Of a stretch of 64,000 nucleotides of DNA, positions 1 through 8,365 are shown in pieces. The notes beneath the pieces were generated by a model. It had not been told where the DNA came from, did no database searches, and saw nothing but the letters and a program-made list of their open reading frames with translations. Made by a program: the position numbers and the translations under genes. The first letter of the stretch is position 1; each line of letters opens with the position of its first letter. The DNA is from JARRPM01 sp963792815 (lineage in GTDB: Bacteria; Pseudomonadota; Gammaproteobacteria; Pseudomonadales; Halieaceae): positions 248,001 through 312,000 of the forward strand of contig CAWBXR010000016.1 of assembly GCA_963792815.1 (NCBI GenBank). Direction: 5' to 3'.

Positions 1-234
1 TGTGCCGTAGCGGCCGTCGGTGGGGCGGCGGCTGGGCTGTACGTAGGCGGCGTTCCAGCTTTCCGGGCCAAGTGCGCGCAGGAAGGTGGCCGGGTGAAAT
101 GTGCCGGCGCCTACCTCCATATCCAGCGGTTGCAGCACCACACAGCCCCTATCGCCCCAAAACTGCTGCAACTTTAAGATAAGCTCTTGAAATGTAGTAA
201 CTTTCTGTTTGTCTGATGACACGGTTTCGCCCAT
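1..234 (-). CDS. glyQ: Glycine--tRNA ligase alpha subunit, N-terminal part (cut by window edge)
   Basis: The first 78 codons read leftward from an ATG at 234 and continue beyond position 1. The translation begins MGETVSSDKQKVTTFQELI and continues through LQQFWGDRGCVVLQPLDMEVGAGT to PSRRPTDGRYGT. These are the characteristic start and class II aminoacyl-tRNA synthetase motif 1/2 region of the alpha chain of the tetrameric bacterial glycyl-tRNA synthetase. The enzyme charges tRNA-Gly, and glyS (beta chain) is expected further left, outside the window. The leader is short and I see no strong Shine-Dalgarno before this ATG. Identification is firm; only the C-terminal three quarters is missing. 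Confidence 0.95.
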   Translation of the reverse strand, partial: MGETVSSDKQKVTTFQELILKLQQFWGDRGCVVLQPLDMEVGAGTFHPATFLRALGPESWNAAYVQPSRRPTDGRYGT

Positions 235-257
235 TTTATGGCCGCAAAAAGCCGGCT

Positions 258-263
258 ATTATA
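258..263 (-). promoter_or_regulatory. Candidate -10 box for glyQ (glyQ-djlA intergenic region)
   Basis: On the minus strand, positions 263-258 read a perfect TATAAT, 24 bases from the glyQ ATG. No convincing -35 hexamer is visible at the standard distance, so this is only a candidate. The rest of the 172-base divergent gap (235-406) holds the djlA ribosome-binding site (AAGGAG at about 397) and nothing else that I recognise. Confidence 0.35.
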
Positions 264-406
264 CAGCCTCTTTTGGCGGCATAATACGCGCTTTCCCTTA
301 AAGTGAATCTCCCCCGGTCGCAACCGGCGCGTATCCTGGCTGGCGGTAGTGCCCGTGGTTTGGCGCGCCGCCGATGGCCGCGCAGGGTCAATACAGAAGG
401 AGCCCC

Positions 407-1201
407 ATGTTTTACGGCAAGGTAATAGGCGGCCTGATCGGCCTGATGGTGGCCGGTATAGTCGGCCTGGTAGTCGGGCTAGCGGTAGGGCACGCCTTCG
501 ACCGGGGGCTCCTCGCTACCTTCAAGTTCGGTTCTCCCGAAAATATCGAGCGTATCAAGACCAGTTTTTTTGAGACCACGTTCCTGCTGTCCGGCTACGT
601 TGCCAAGGCGGACGGCCACGTGTCCGAGCAGGAGATCGAGCACACAGAGCTGGTCTTCCAGCAGATGAACCTGGACCCCGAGCAGCGCAAGCGCGCCATA
701 GAACTGTTCCGTCGGGGCGCCGCCGCCGAGTTCGAGCCCAGGCCGGCCATCTCGGACTTCCTGTTGGTCTGTGGACCCCAGCGCCAGCTGCAACAGACCC
801 TGCTGCTGTTCCTCATCTCCCTGGCCATGGCGGACCAGAAACTGGAGCCGACGGAAAAGGCGGCGCTGGAAAGCATCGCGATCATGATGGGCTTTGGCTC
901 CGGTCGGCTCGAGCAGCTGCTGCGGATGGCCCAGGCCCAGGAACATTTCCACGGCAAGGACGGCTACATGGCCCAGCCGGGCACCAGCCTGGAGGATGCC
1001 TATGCCGCGCTTGGAGTGGAAAAAGACGTCTCCGACCGCGACCTCAAGCAGGCGTATCGTCGGCGGATGAGTGAACACCACCCGGACAAACTGATCGCAA
1101 AGGGAGTACCGGAAGACATGATCAGGGTCGCCACGGAGCGCTCCCAGGAAATCCAGGCCGCCTACGATATGATCAAGCGAACCCGGCCGACGATGCGCTG
1201 A
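407..1201 (+). CDS. djlA: Membrane-anchored co-chaperone DjlA
   Basis: A 264-residue protein with one N-terminal membrane segment (about residues 5-28, glycine-rich, GLIGLMVAGIVGLVVGLAVG), a central helical TerB-like domain, and a C-terminal J domain carrying the HPD tripeptide at about 225-227. This is the DjlA arrangement: an inner-membrane type III DnaJ-like protein that stimulates the DnaK ATPase. I start it at the ATG at 407, preceded by AAGGAGCC, rather than at an upstream in-frame ATG (374) that would put a non-membrane stretch in front of the anchor. It converges on trkH, with 3 bases between the two stop codons. Confidence 0.93.
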   Translation: MFYGKVIGGLIGLMVAGIVGLVVGLAVGHAFDRGLLATFKFGSPENIERIKTSFFETTFLLSGYVAKADGHVSEQEIEHTELVFQQMNLDPEQRKRAIELFRRGAAAEFEPRPAISDFLLVCGPQRQLQQTLLLFLISLAMADQKLEPTEKAALESIAIMMGFGSGRLEQLLRMAQAQEHFHGKDGYMAQPGTSLEDAYAALGVEKDVSDRDLKQAYRRRMSEHHPDKLIAKGVPEDMIRVATERSQEIQAAYDMIKRTRPTMR

Positions 1202-1204
1202 TAC

Positions 1205-2653
1205 TTACCTGCGCCAGAAGGCCGGGGTAAACAGCACCAGCAGGGTAAAGATTTCCAGCCGACCCAACAGCATGCCGAAACAGAGAATGACCTTGGCGGT
1301 TTCGCTGATCGAGCCGAAGTCACCTGTCACCCCCGCTATCCCCATTCCCAGGTTGTTCAGGGCGGCAGCCACCGCGGAGAATGACGTGAGAAAATCCAGC
1401 CCTGTGGCCATCAGCATCAGCATCAGGATAATAAATGTCGAGGTGTAGACGGCAAAAAAGCTCCACACGGCGCTGACGATGGTCGCTTCCACCCGGCGCC
1501 TGCCTATCTTCAGCGGTATCACCGCGTTGGGGTGCACCAGCTGCTTCATCTCCCGGATGCCCTGCTTGTAGATCAGCATCAGGCGCATGGCCTTGATGCC
1601 CCCGGTGGTGGAGCCGACACAGCCACCCATGCAGGAGAAAAATATCGCCATGATAGGCAGCATCACCGGCCACAGTGCCAGGTTCTCAGTGGAGTAACCG
1701 GTTGTGGTGATGATGGAGATCACCTGGAATACACCGTGCAGCACCGCCTCCTGGTGACCGTGGATTTCCTCCCAGACCAGGTAGAGGATCGTGATAGTGA
1801 TACAGACGCCGACCGCAGCCAGGAAAAACCGGGTTTCGGAGTCCCCTGCGTAGACCGCGAATGACCTGCGATGCCACAGCATATAGTGCAGCCCGAAATT
1901 GATCCCGGATACCAGCATGAAAAAACTGGCTGCCATGAGGATGTAGTCGTTCTCGAAAAAGCCGAGGCTGGCGTCGTGGGTCGAGAACCCGCCGAGCGCG
2001 ACCGTGGAAAAAGAGTGGGAAATGGCGTCGAACACCGACATTCCCAGCAGGTAATAGGTGGTGGCGCAGGCGATGGTCAGGGTCAGGTATACCGCGAACA
2101 GGACCTTGGCGGTCTCGGTGATTCGGGGTGTCAGTTTGCTGTTCTTGGAAGGCCCCGGGGTCTCTGCCTTGTACAGCTGCATGCCACCAATACCCAGCAT
2201 CGGTAATACCGCCACCGCCACGACGATAATGCCTATGCCACCAAGCCATTGCAGTAACTGGCGGTAGATGAGAATCGAATGTGGCAGGTTGTCCAGCCCG
2301 ACGATGACGGTGCCCCCCGATGAAGTCAGGCCGGAAATCGACTCGAAAATCGCCCCCGCCACCGTCAGCTGCAGGTGGTCTGTGAGAAGCAGCGGCAGCG
2401 CCCCGAATACGCCCAGTACGGTCCAGAACATGGAGGTAATGAGAAAGCCGTCGCGTATCTGCAGGTCGTGACTGGCCTTGCGCACAGGCAGCCACATCAG
2501 CAGGCCCGAAAAGAAGGTGATGGCCAGGGCCGTGAGGAAGCCCGGGACGTTGTGATCATCTTCCAGTATGGAAAAAATCAGCGGCGTCAGCATCGTTGTG
2601 CTGAACAGCATCAGCAGCAATCCCAGGATTCTGAAGGAGACGGAAAAGTGCAT
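1205..2653 (-). CDS. trkH: Trk-type potassium uptake channel TrkH
   Basis: A 482-residue, very hydrophobic protein with the repeated M1-pore-M2 layout of the TrkH/KtrB family. Selectivity-filter-like segments include SSGGTVIVG in the first repeat and CVGSTTGGIK in the third. It forms the potassium-conducting pore in the inner membrane and works with TrkA, whose gene lies immediately upstream with a 3-base gap, so the two are surely co-transcribed. Length and start (MHFSVSFRILGLLLML) fit the family. It is the last gene of a leftward def-fmt-rsmB-trkA-trkH run. Confidence 0.95.
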   Translation of the reverse strand: MHFSVSFRILGLLLMLFSTTMLTPLIFSILEDDHNVPGFLTALAITFFSGLLMWLPVRKASHDLQIRDGFLITSMFWTVLGVFGALPLLLTDHLQLTVAGAIFESISGLTSSGGTVIVGLDNLPHSILIYRQLLQWLGGIGIIVVAVAVLPMLGIGGMQLYKAETPGPSKNSKLTPRITETAKVLFAVYLTLTIACATTYYLLGMSVFDAISHSFSTVALGGFSTHDASLGFFENDYILMAASFFMLVSGINFGLHYMLWHRRSFAVYAGDSETRFFLAAVGVCITITILYLVWEEIHGHQEAVLHGVFQVISIITTTGYSTENLALWPVMLPIMAIFFSCMGGCVGSTTGGIKAMRLMLIYKQGIREMKQLVHPNAVIPLKIGRRRVEATIVSAVWSFFAVYTSTFIILMLMLMATGLDFLTSFSAVAAALNNLGMGIAGVTGDFGSISETAKVILCFGMLLGRLEIFTLLVLFTPAFWRR

Positions 2654-2656
2654 GGT

Positions 2657-4033
2657 CTAGGAGAAAAACCCGAAGCCGACGGCGAACAGTTTCTCTACCG
2701 CCTTGATCATCCCGCGGTCTATCAGGAACAGGATTACGTGGTCATCGGTCTCAACCACAATATGGCTGTGGGCGATCAACACCTTCTCTCCGCGCACCAC
2801 GGCGCCGATGGTGACGCCCTCGGGCAGCTTGATTTCGTCCAGGCGACGGCCTACCACCCGGGAAGAATAGGCATCGCCGTGGGCGGTGACTTCAATGGCC
2901 TCGGCAGCGCCCCGGCGCAGGGAATGCACGTTGCTGATGTCGCCCCTGCGGACATGGGTCAGCAGGCTGCCGATGGTGATCTGCTGGGGCGATATCGCGA
3001 TATCGATCTCGTCACCCACCAGGTCGGCGTAAGCCGGGTTTGTTATCAGGGTGATGACCTTCTTGGCCCCGTGGCGTTTGGCCAGCATGGACATCATGAT
3101 GTTGGATTCGTCGTTGTTGGTCAGGGCGCAGAAAACATCGGTGCCTTCTATATTTTCCGCCGCCAGCAATTGTGGGTCGGTGGCGCTGCCATTCAGTACA
3201 AGGGCGTGCTTGAGTCGCTCCGACAGTACACGGCAACGGTCATAGGACTGTTCGATAAGCTTGACCTGGTAAAGACCTTCGAGGTTCCAGGCCAGGGTAG
3301 CGCCGATATTACCGCCGCCTGCGATCATGACCCTTTTGTAGGGCTTGTCTATCTTGCGCAGTTCCGCCATGACCTGGCGGATGTTTTCCCGGGCAGCGAT
3401 GAAAAATACCTCGTCATCGACTTCCACAACCGTATTGCCCACGGGGATGATCGGGCGGTCCTGGCGAAAGATGGCGGCGACCCGGGTATCCACCTTGGGC
3501 ATGTGCTTGCGAATTTCCTGCAGTTCCTGGCCGACGATCGGCCCGTCGTGGTAGGCCCGCACCGCGACCAGCTGCACCCTCCCCTCCGCGAAATCCAGTA
3601 CCTGCAGCGCACCGGGGTTGGCGATCAGCTGCTGGATGTTCTTGGTCACCAGTTGTTCCGGCCCGATGATCACGTCTACCGGTATGTGATCCTTGTTGAA
3701 CAGTTGCTCCTGGTAGGCGAGGTACTGGGGAGAGCGAACCCGGGAAATCTTGGTCGGGGTGTTGAACAGGGTATGGGCGACCTGGCAGGCCATCATGTTG
3801 ATCTCGTCGCTGTTGGTGACGGCCACGAGCATATCGGCGTCTTCCGCGCCGGCCTTCAACAGGGTGTTGGGATGGGATGCCTCCCCCGCGACGGTGCCGA
3901 TGTCCAGGCGGTCCTGCAGCAGGCGCAGTTTCTCGCTGTCGGTGTCGACCACCGTGATGTCATTCTGTTCAATGGCCAGGTGCTCGGCCAGGGTGCCGCC
4001 GACCTGGCCGGCGCCGAGAATAATGATCTTCAT
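2657..4033 (-). CDS. trkA: Trk system NAD-binding peripheral protein TrkA
   Basis: A 458-residue cytoplasmic protein made of two similar halves, each with a Rossmann RCK/TrkA-N domain followed by a TrkA-C domain. The nucleotide-binding loops are GAGQVGGTLAEHL at the N-terminus and GGGNIGATLAWNL at about residue 235. It gates TrkH in response to nucleotide binding. It lies 3 bases before trkH and 120 bases after rsmB, the same neighbourhood as in Pseudomonas (rsmB-trkA). The start ATG opens directly on the first beta strand (MKIIILGAGQVGG), so it is well fixed. Confidence 0.96.
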   Translation of the reverse strand: MKIIILGAGQVGGTLAEHLAIEQNDITVVDTDSEKLRLLQDRLDIGTVAGEASHPNTLLKAGAEDADMLVAVTNSDEINMMACQVAHTLFNTPTKISRVRSPQYLAYQEQLFNKDHIPVDVIIGPEQLVTKNIQQLIANPGALQVLDFAEGRVQLVAVRAYHDGPIVGQELQEIRKHMPKVDTRVAAIFRQDRPIIPVGNTVVEVDDEVFFIAARENIRQVMAELRKIDKPYKRVMIAGGGNIGATLAWNLEGLYQVKLIEQSYDRCRVLSERLKHALVLNGSATDPQLLAAENIEGTDVFCALTNNDESNIMMSMLAKRHGAKKVITLITNPAYADLVGDEIDIAISPQQITIGSLLTHVRRGDISNVHSLRRGAAEAIEVTAHGDAYSSRVVGRRLDEIKLPEGVTIGAVVRGEKVLIAHSHIVVETDDHVILFLIDRGMIKAVEKLFAVGFGFFS

Positions 4034-4153
4034 TGCTCAGGGAGCTCAAATTGGGTTAACACGCCCGGATTAAGCGAGCACATTAATGAAAACACCTGGT
4101 GATTGTAAGCATTTGCCTGCCGTAATTGTGCACATTGCCAGGGGCCTCGATCA

Positions 4154-5449
4154 TCAGTCCGATTTTCGCAGCATGGCATAAAACAGCCCGTCTGCCCCTG
4201 CCGGCGATGGCAGCAGCTGGCGCCCGCAACCCGAGGCCTCGCCCCAGGGGGCGTCCAGCGCCAGTGCCGCAGAGTCAGGCTGCTGGGCCAGGAATTGCTC
4301 TATCACGCCGCTATTTTCCTGTGCCAGCACAGAACAGGTAGCGTAGAGCAACACCCCCCCCGGTTTCAGCGCGGGCCACAAGCCGTGCAATATGCCCAGC
4401 TGCAGGCGCGCCAGCTGGTCTATGTCCTGCTCCCTGCGCAGTAATTTCACATCCGGGTGGCGTCGGATGACGCCGCTTGCGGAGCAGGGTGCGTCCACCA
4501 GGATACGATCAAAACTGGCCGGCGCCAGCAGGTCGCCCGGCTGAGTCGCATCGCCCGCCAGCAGGCTTGCCTGCAAGCCGAGCCGCTGCAGGTTCTGGGA
4601 GACTTTTTGCAGGCGGGTGGCATCCACATCCATGGCCACCAGCTCCGCCAGTTGTCCTTGCAGCTCAAGCAGGTGACAGGCCTTGCCCCCGGGAGCGGCG
4701 CAGGCATCGAGAATGCGCTCGCCCGGCGCTGCCTGCAGCAGGGGCGCCGCCAGCTGGGCGGCCTCGTCCTGCACGCTCACCTCGCCCTCGCCGAAGCCGG
4801 GCAACTCGGACACGTCCCGCGGCGTTGCCAGGTAGACAGCCTGTGGCGACAACTGGCCCGCCCTGGCGTCGATCCCGCAGTCAGCCAGTCTGTCCAGGTA
4901 GGCCTGCCGTGATATCCGCCCGGTATTGACGCGCAGCGTCATGGGCGGCTGGCAGTTGTTTGCTTCCAGAATTTGTTCAGCGGCGGCGGGCCACTGCTCG
5001 AACAGCGCCCGGTAAAGCCACTCGGGATGACTGGCGGCAGCGGCCGGGGGCAAAGCGCTGACCAGTGTTTCCCGCTCCCGCAGGAAGCGGCGCAGCACGG
5101 CATTGGTCATGCCCCTGGCCCAGGGTTTCTTCAGCACGGCCACTGCCCCGACGGTGCTGGCTACCGCAGCGTGGTCAGGTATGCGGGTACCCTCCAGCTG
5201 GTATAGCCCGCACAGCATCAGGCCCTGGATGTCCCGGTCCTTGTCCTTCAGGCCCTTGTTCAGCAGTTGCTGCAGAACAGCCTGCAGGCGCGGCGCCTGG
5301 CGCAGGGTGCCGTAGCACAATTGTTGCAGCAGCCCCCGGTCCCGCTCCGCCACTTGCAGCAGGCGCGGTGCCAGAACCTGGTTGAGGGACTTGCCCGCCA
5401 GGACGTCGCCGATCACCTGGGCGGCGGCGGCCCGCGGATCCAGCGCCAT
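4154..5449 (-). CDS. rsmB: 16S rRNA (cytosine-967 C5)-methyltransferase RsmB
   Basis: A 431-residue protein with an N-terminal NusB-like RNA-binding domain and a C-terminal SAM-dependent methyltransferase domain. The two catalytic cysteines of the m5C RNA methyltransferase family are visible in DAPCSASG (Cys322) and ATCSV (Cys372), and the SAM loop is DACAAPGGKACH. The start (MALDPRAAAAQVIGDVL) overlaps the fmt stop codon by one base (TGATG), so the pair is translationally coupled. An upstream in-frame ATG at 5677 lies inside fmt and is rejected. Length agrees with E. coli RsmB (429). Confidence 0.95.
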   Translation of the reverse strand: MALDPRAAAAQVIGDVLAGKSLNQVLAPRLLQVAERDRGLLQQLCYGTLRQAPRLQAVLQQLLNKGLKDKDRDIQGLMLCGLYQLEGTRIPDHAAVASTVGAVAVLKKPWARGMTNAVLRRFLRERETLVSALPPAAAASHPEWLYRALFEQWPAAAEQILEANNCQPPMTLRVNTGRISRQAYLDRLADCGIDARAGQLSPQAVYLATPRDVSELPGFGEGEVSVQDEAAQLAAPLLQAAPGERILDACAAPGGKACHLLELQGQLAELVAMDVDATRLQKVSQNLQRLGLQASLLAGDATQPGDLLAPASFDRILVDAPCSASGVIRRHPDVKLLRREQDIDQLARLQLGILHGLWPALKPGGVLLYATCSVLAQENSGVIEQFLAQQPDSAALALDAPWGEASGCGRQLLPSPAGADGLFYAMLRKSD

Positions 5450-6444
5450 CAGGGTGTCCTGTCCGCGGGGAGTTCGAACCGCTGCCCGGGCGCAAACAAC
5501 TCGCCGCGGGCATTGAGCACCTGTTCGGCCGACAGTTGCTTGCCGCCGGGGAGCTGCAACTGCTGCACCAGCAAGCGGCCGTCGCCGCAGCTGACCAGAA
5601 TACCCTCCCGGTCCGCCCGCAATATGGTGCCTGGCGCCGCCCCGTCGCCGCCGGAACTGTCCGCCTGGGCCTGCCACACCTTTACCCTCTCAGCGCCAAG
5701 CTGGCTGAAACAGACCGGGAACGGATTGAAGGCGCGAATGGCCCGATCCAGGGCCGGCGCGCTCTGGCGCCAGTCGATTTCGGCCTCGGACTTGAGAATC
5801 TTGCCGGCATAGGTCGCCAGCTGGTCGTCCTGGGGCCTGGCCGCGCGGCGGAACACCTCAAAATCAGCCAGCACCCGCAGCAGCAGCGGCGGACCGAGCT
5901 CAGCGAGCTGGTCGTGCAGGCTGGCGGCGGTGGTCTGTCGGCCGATCTCGCAGCTGGATGTCGCCAGCATAGCGCCGGTGTCCAGGCCGGCATCCATCTG
6001 CATTATGGTAATGCCGGTTTCCCGGTCCCCGGCTTCGATCGCGCGCTGGATAGGCGCCGCCCCGCGCCAGCGCGGCAACAGGGATGCGTGCACATTGACA
6101 CAGCCCAGGCGTGGGGTGTCGAGCACCGCCTGGGGCAGGATCAGGCCGTAGGCGACCACCACCAGCAGGTCCGCCTGCAGCTGCGCCAGCGCCTGCTGCG
6201 CGCCGGCATCGCGCAGGGAGGGCGGCTGGTAAACGGGTATGGCGGCGGCCTCGGCGAGGTGCTTTACCGGACTGGCCTGTACTTTCTTGCCCCTGCCCGC
6301 CGGTCTGTCGGGCTGGGTGTAAACCGCGGTCAGTAGGTGCTCACTATCAATTAAAGCTTTTAAGTGCAGAGCTGCAAACTCTGGTGTGCCCGCAAAGATA
6401 ATCCGCAGGGGGGACTTGCCGGTGCTCGACGAGGTGGCGGGCAT
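5449..6444 (-). CDS. fmt: Methionyl-tRNA formyltransferase
   Basis: A 331-residue enzyme that formylates the initiator Met-tRNA using 10-formyl-tetrahydrofolate. The family signature HASLLPRWRGAAPIQRAI, with the catalytic histidine and the SLLP loop, sits at about residues 119-136, preceded by a formyltransferase Rossmann core (IIFAGTPEFAA). A C-terminal OB-like tRNA-binding domain follows. Its start overlaps the def stop by one base and its own stop overlaps the rsmB start by one base, so def-fmt-rsmB form a tightly coupled operon. Confidence 0.95.
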   Translation of the reverse strand: MPATSSSTGKSPLRIIFAGTPEFAALHLKALIDSEHLLTAVYTQPDRPAGRGKKVQASPVKHLAEAAAIPVYQPPSLRDAGAQQALAQLQADLLVVVAYGLILPQAVLDTPRLGCVNVHASLLPRWRGAAPIQRAIEAGDRETGITIMQMDAGLDTGAMLATSSCEIGRQTTAASLHDQLAELGPPLLLRVLADFEVFRRAARPQDDQLATYAGKILKSEAEIDWRQSAPALDRAIRAFNPFPVCFSQLGAERVKVWQAQADSSGGDGAAPGTILRADREGILVSCGDGRLLVQQLQLPGGKQLSAEQVLNARGELFAPGQRFELPADRTP

Positions 6445-6950
6445 CAGGCGTTCTGACGCTGCTGTTTCTCCAGCTTTTTACGGATACGCTGTCGCTTCAG
6501 CGGGGACAGGTAATCGACGAAAAGCTTGCCCTCCAGGTGGTCGATTTCATGCTGCAGGCAAATCGCCAGCAGGCCGTCCAGTTCCCTGGTGAAGCTCTGG
6601 CCGTCACGGTCCAGGGCCGTCACTTTTACCCGGTTGGGGCGACACACGGTTTCATAGAAGCCCGGTACGGAGAGGCAGCCCTCGTCGTACTCCCCCAGTT
6701 CAGGGTCCAGCACAGTGATCTCGGGGTTGATGAACACCTGGGGCTGGTCGCGATTTTCGGAAATATCGATTACCAGAATTCGCTCGTGCACGTTGACCTG
6801 GGTAGCCGCCAGGCCGATACCGGGGGCGTCATACATTGTTTCGAACATATCGGCAATCAGCCCGCGGGTGGCCTCCGTCACCTGTGCCACCGGTTTCGCT
6901 TTTGTGCGCAGCCGCGGGTCGGGGAATTCCAGTATTTCGAGTACTGCCAT
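6444..6950 (-). CDS. def: Peptide deformylase
   Basis: A 168-residue metalloenzyme that removes the N-formyl group from nascent proteins. All three motifs are present: GIGLAATQV (44-52), EGCLS with metal-ligand Cys92 (90-94), and HEIDH (134-138). I use the ATG at 6950 (MAVLEILEFPDPRLR); the longer ORF starting at 7043 adds a 31-residue leader unlike any deformylase. It is the first gene of the leftward operon with fmt and rsmB and is divergent from the LysM gene. Confidence 0.95.
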   Translation of the reverse strand: MAVLEILEFPDPRLRTKAKPVAQVTEATRGLIADMFETMYDAPGIGLAATQVNVHERILVIDISENRDQPQVFINPEITVLDPELGEYDEGCLSVPGFYETVCRPNRVKVTALDRDGQSFTRELDGLLAICLQHEIDHLEGKLFVDYLSPLKRQRIRKKLEKQQRQNA

Positions 6951-7052
6951 CTGCGAAACTGCTCCGTTTTGGCCAGAATCGAGCCGAAAACGGCTGCGTG
7001 AATTAGTAACATTAAGCTTGCCAGCGACAATTCGCGGCAGCAAACTGTAGCG

Positions 7053-7058
7053 ATTATA
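7053..7058 (-). promoter_or_regulatory. Candidate -10 box in the def/lysM divergent region
   Basis: The minus strand reads TATAAT at 7058-7053, about 100 bases upstream of the def start, and the same bases read TATACT (7055-7060) toward the LysM gene on the plus strand. Neither has a clear -35 hexamer at the proper distance. The 272-base gap 6951-7222 shows nothing else that I can support. Confidence 0.3.
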
Positions 7059-7222
7059 CTACCTGTAGCGACGGGCCGCCCAGTGTCGAAGACGCTGGCG
7101 CGATGCTGCAGGTTATGGGCACAGCTCACGGGGAAGCTGTCCCGGCGCCAGTCTACCGGTCTACCAGGCCGCGGAGACAGGGGCTGCGGCAGACTATAAC
7201 AAGGCGACGCAGGGACGAAAAA

Positions 7223-8254
7223 ATGAAAAGAAGGTCACTCTCAGTTTGCCTGCTGCTGATGTCATTGCTTTTTAGCGCATGGCTGCAGGCGGCGGTTGAA
7301 CTCAAGGAAAATGTACCCGAGACCTACATAGTCAAGAAGGGCGACACGCTCTGGGGTATCTCGGGCATGTACCTGCAAAAGCCCTGGCTCTGGCCCCAGC
7401 TTTGGGATGCCAACCCGCAGATTGACAACCCCCACCTTATTTATCCCGGCGACGAACTCTACCTGGTCTGGATCGATGGCCAGCCCAGGCTGCGCATGCG
7501 CCGGGGCCGCGACGTCAAGCTGGAGCCGAATATGCGGGTTTCGGATCTGGACATGGCGATACCCATCATCCCCCTCGACGAGATAGGCCCCTGGCTCAAG
7601 TGGTCCCGCATCGTTGCCGAGGGCGAACTGAGCAACGCGCCCTATATCGTTTCCGGGTCCCAGCGTCATTTGCTCAGTGCACCCGGCGACCGGGTCTATG
7701 GCCGCGGTGGTTTCCCGGAGGGCGAGCGCGCTTTTGGTATTTATCGCCCGGGTGAGGCCTACCACGACCCCATCACCAACGAGCTGCTCGGCTACGAGGC
7801 GCAGGATATAGGTAACGCCAGGCTGATCAGCAGCAGTGCGGACGAAGTATCGGAGCTGGAAATCACCCGGATAACAGAAGAGGTGCGCATTACCGACCGC
7901 TTGTTGCCCCTGCGGGAGCGCATCATCGACGCCACCTTCCACCCGCGCGCACCGGATGTAGAAATAGAAGACGGATATATGATCGCCGTGCCCGGCGGAG
8001 TGACCCAGATCGGCACCAACGACATAGTGGTCCTCAACAAAGGCGGGCGGGACGGCCTGGAGGTTGGCCAGGTACTGGCTGTCTACCAGGTGGGCGAGCT
8101 GGTGTTTGATACCATCGCCCAGGAAAACGTGCTGCTGCCCGATGTGCGGGCGGGACTGGCGATGGTGTTCGAGGTGTTCGACAAGGCCAGCTACGCCATC
8201 ATCCTGAAGTCTGACAAGCCCCTGAAAGTGGGCGACAAAGTGAAGAACCCCTGA
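7223..8254 (+). CDS. Secreted LysM peptidoglycan-binding protein
   Basis: A 343-residue protein with a clear Sec signal peptide (MKRRSLSVCLLLMSLLFSAWLQA, cut near residue 24). One LysM domain follows at about residues 32-80 (YIVKKGDTLWGISGMYL ... LIYPGDELYLVW). The remaining 260 residues are a mixed alpha/beta region of unknown role, common to this family in gammaproteobacteria. It should bind peptidoglycan in the periplasm. The gene sits between def and dprA exactly as in Pseudomonas. I chose the ATG at 7223 because it alone gives a signal peptide; the longer ORF from 7103 does not. Confidence 0.9.
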   Translation: MKRRSLSVCLLLMSLLFSAWLQAAVELKENVPETYIVKKGDTLWGISGMYLQKPWLWPQLWDANPQIDNPHLIYPGDELYLVWIDGQPRLRMRRGRDVKLEPNMRVSDLDMAIPIIPLDEIGPWLKWSRIVAEGELSNAPYIVSGSQRHLLSAPGDRVYGRGGFPEGERAFGIYRPGEAYHDPITNELLGYEAQDIGNARLISSSADEVSELEITRITEEVRITDRLLPLRERIIDATFHPRAPDVEIEDGYMIAVPGGVTQIGTNDIVVLNKGGRDGLEVGQVLAVYQVGELVFDTIAQENVLLPDVRAGLAMVFEVFDKASYAIILKSDKPLKVGDKVKNP

Positions 8255-8286
8255 TGTTCTAATCAGGCGCAGGACGATTCACACTA

Positions 8287-8311
8287 ACGGGGCCTGGAGC
8301 CCCGTTTTTTT
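8287..8311 (+). terminator. Rho-independent terminator after the LysM gene
   Basis: A perfect 7-bp stem ACGGGGC (8287-8293) / GCCCCGT (8299-8305) with loop CTGGA is followed by a run of seven T (8305-8311). It lies 33 bases after the LysM stop codon and before dprA, so dprA probably has its own promoter. Confidence 0.9.
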
Positions 8312-8365
8312 ATGTGCAGCGTGCGTGCTGCAAAGGCTCCGTGACACCAACATCAAGGACGATGT

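Noticed and set aside
2375..4102. 575-codon open frame on the plus strand opposite trkH and trkA
   Set aside because: It lies wholly antisense to two clearly conserved genes, has no recognisable domain, and its Gln/His/Gly-rich composition is what a reversed high-GC coding strand yields.
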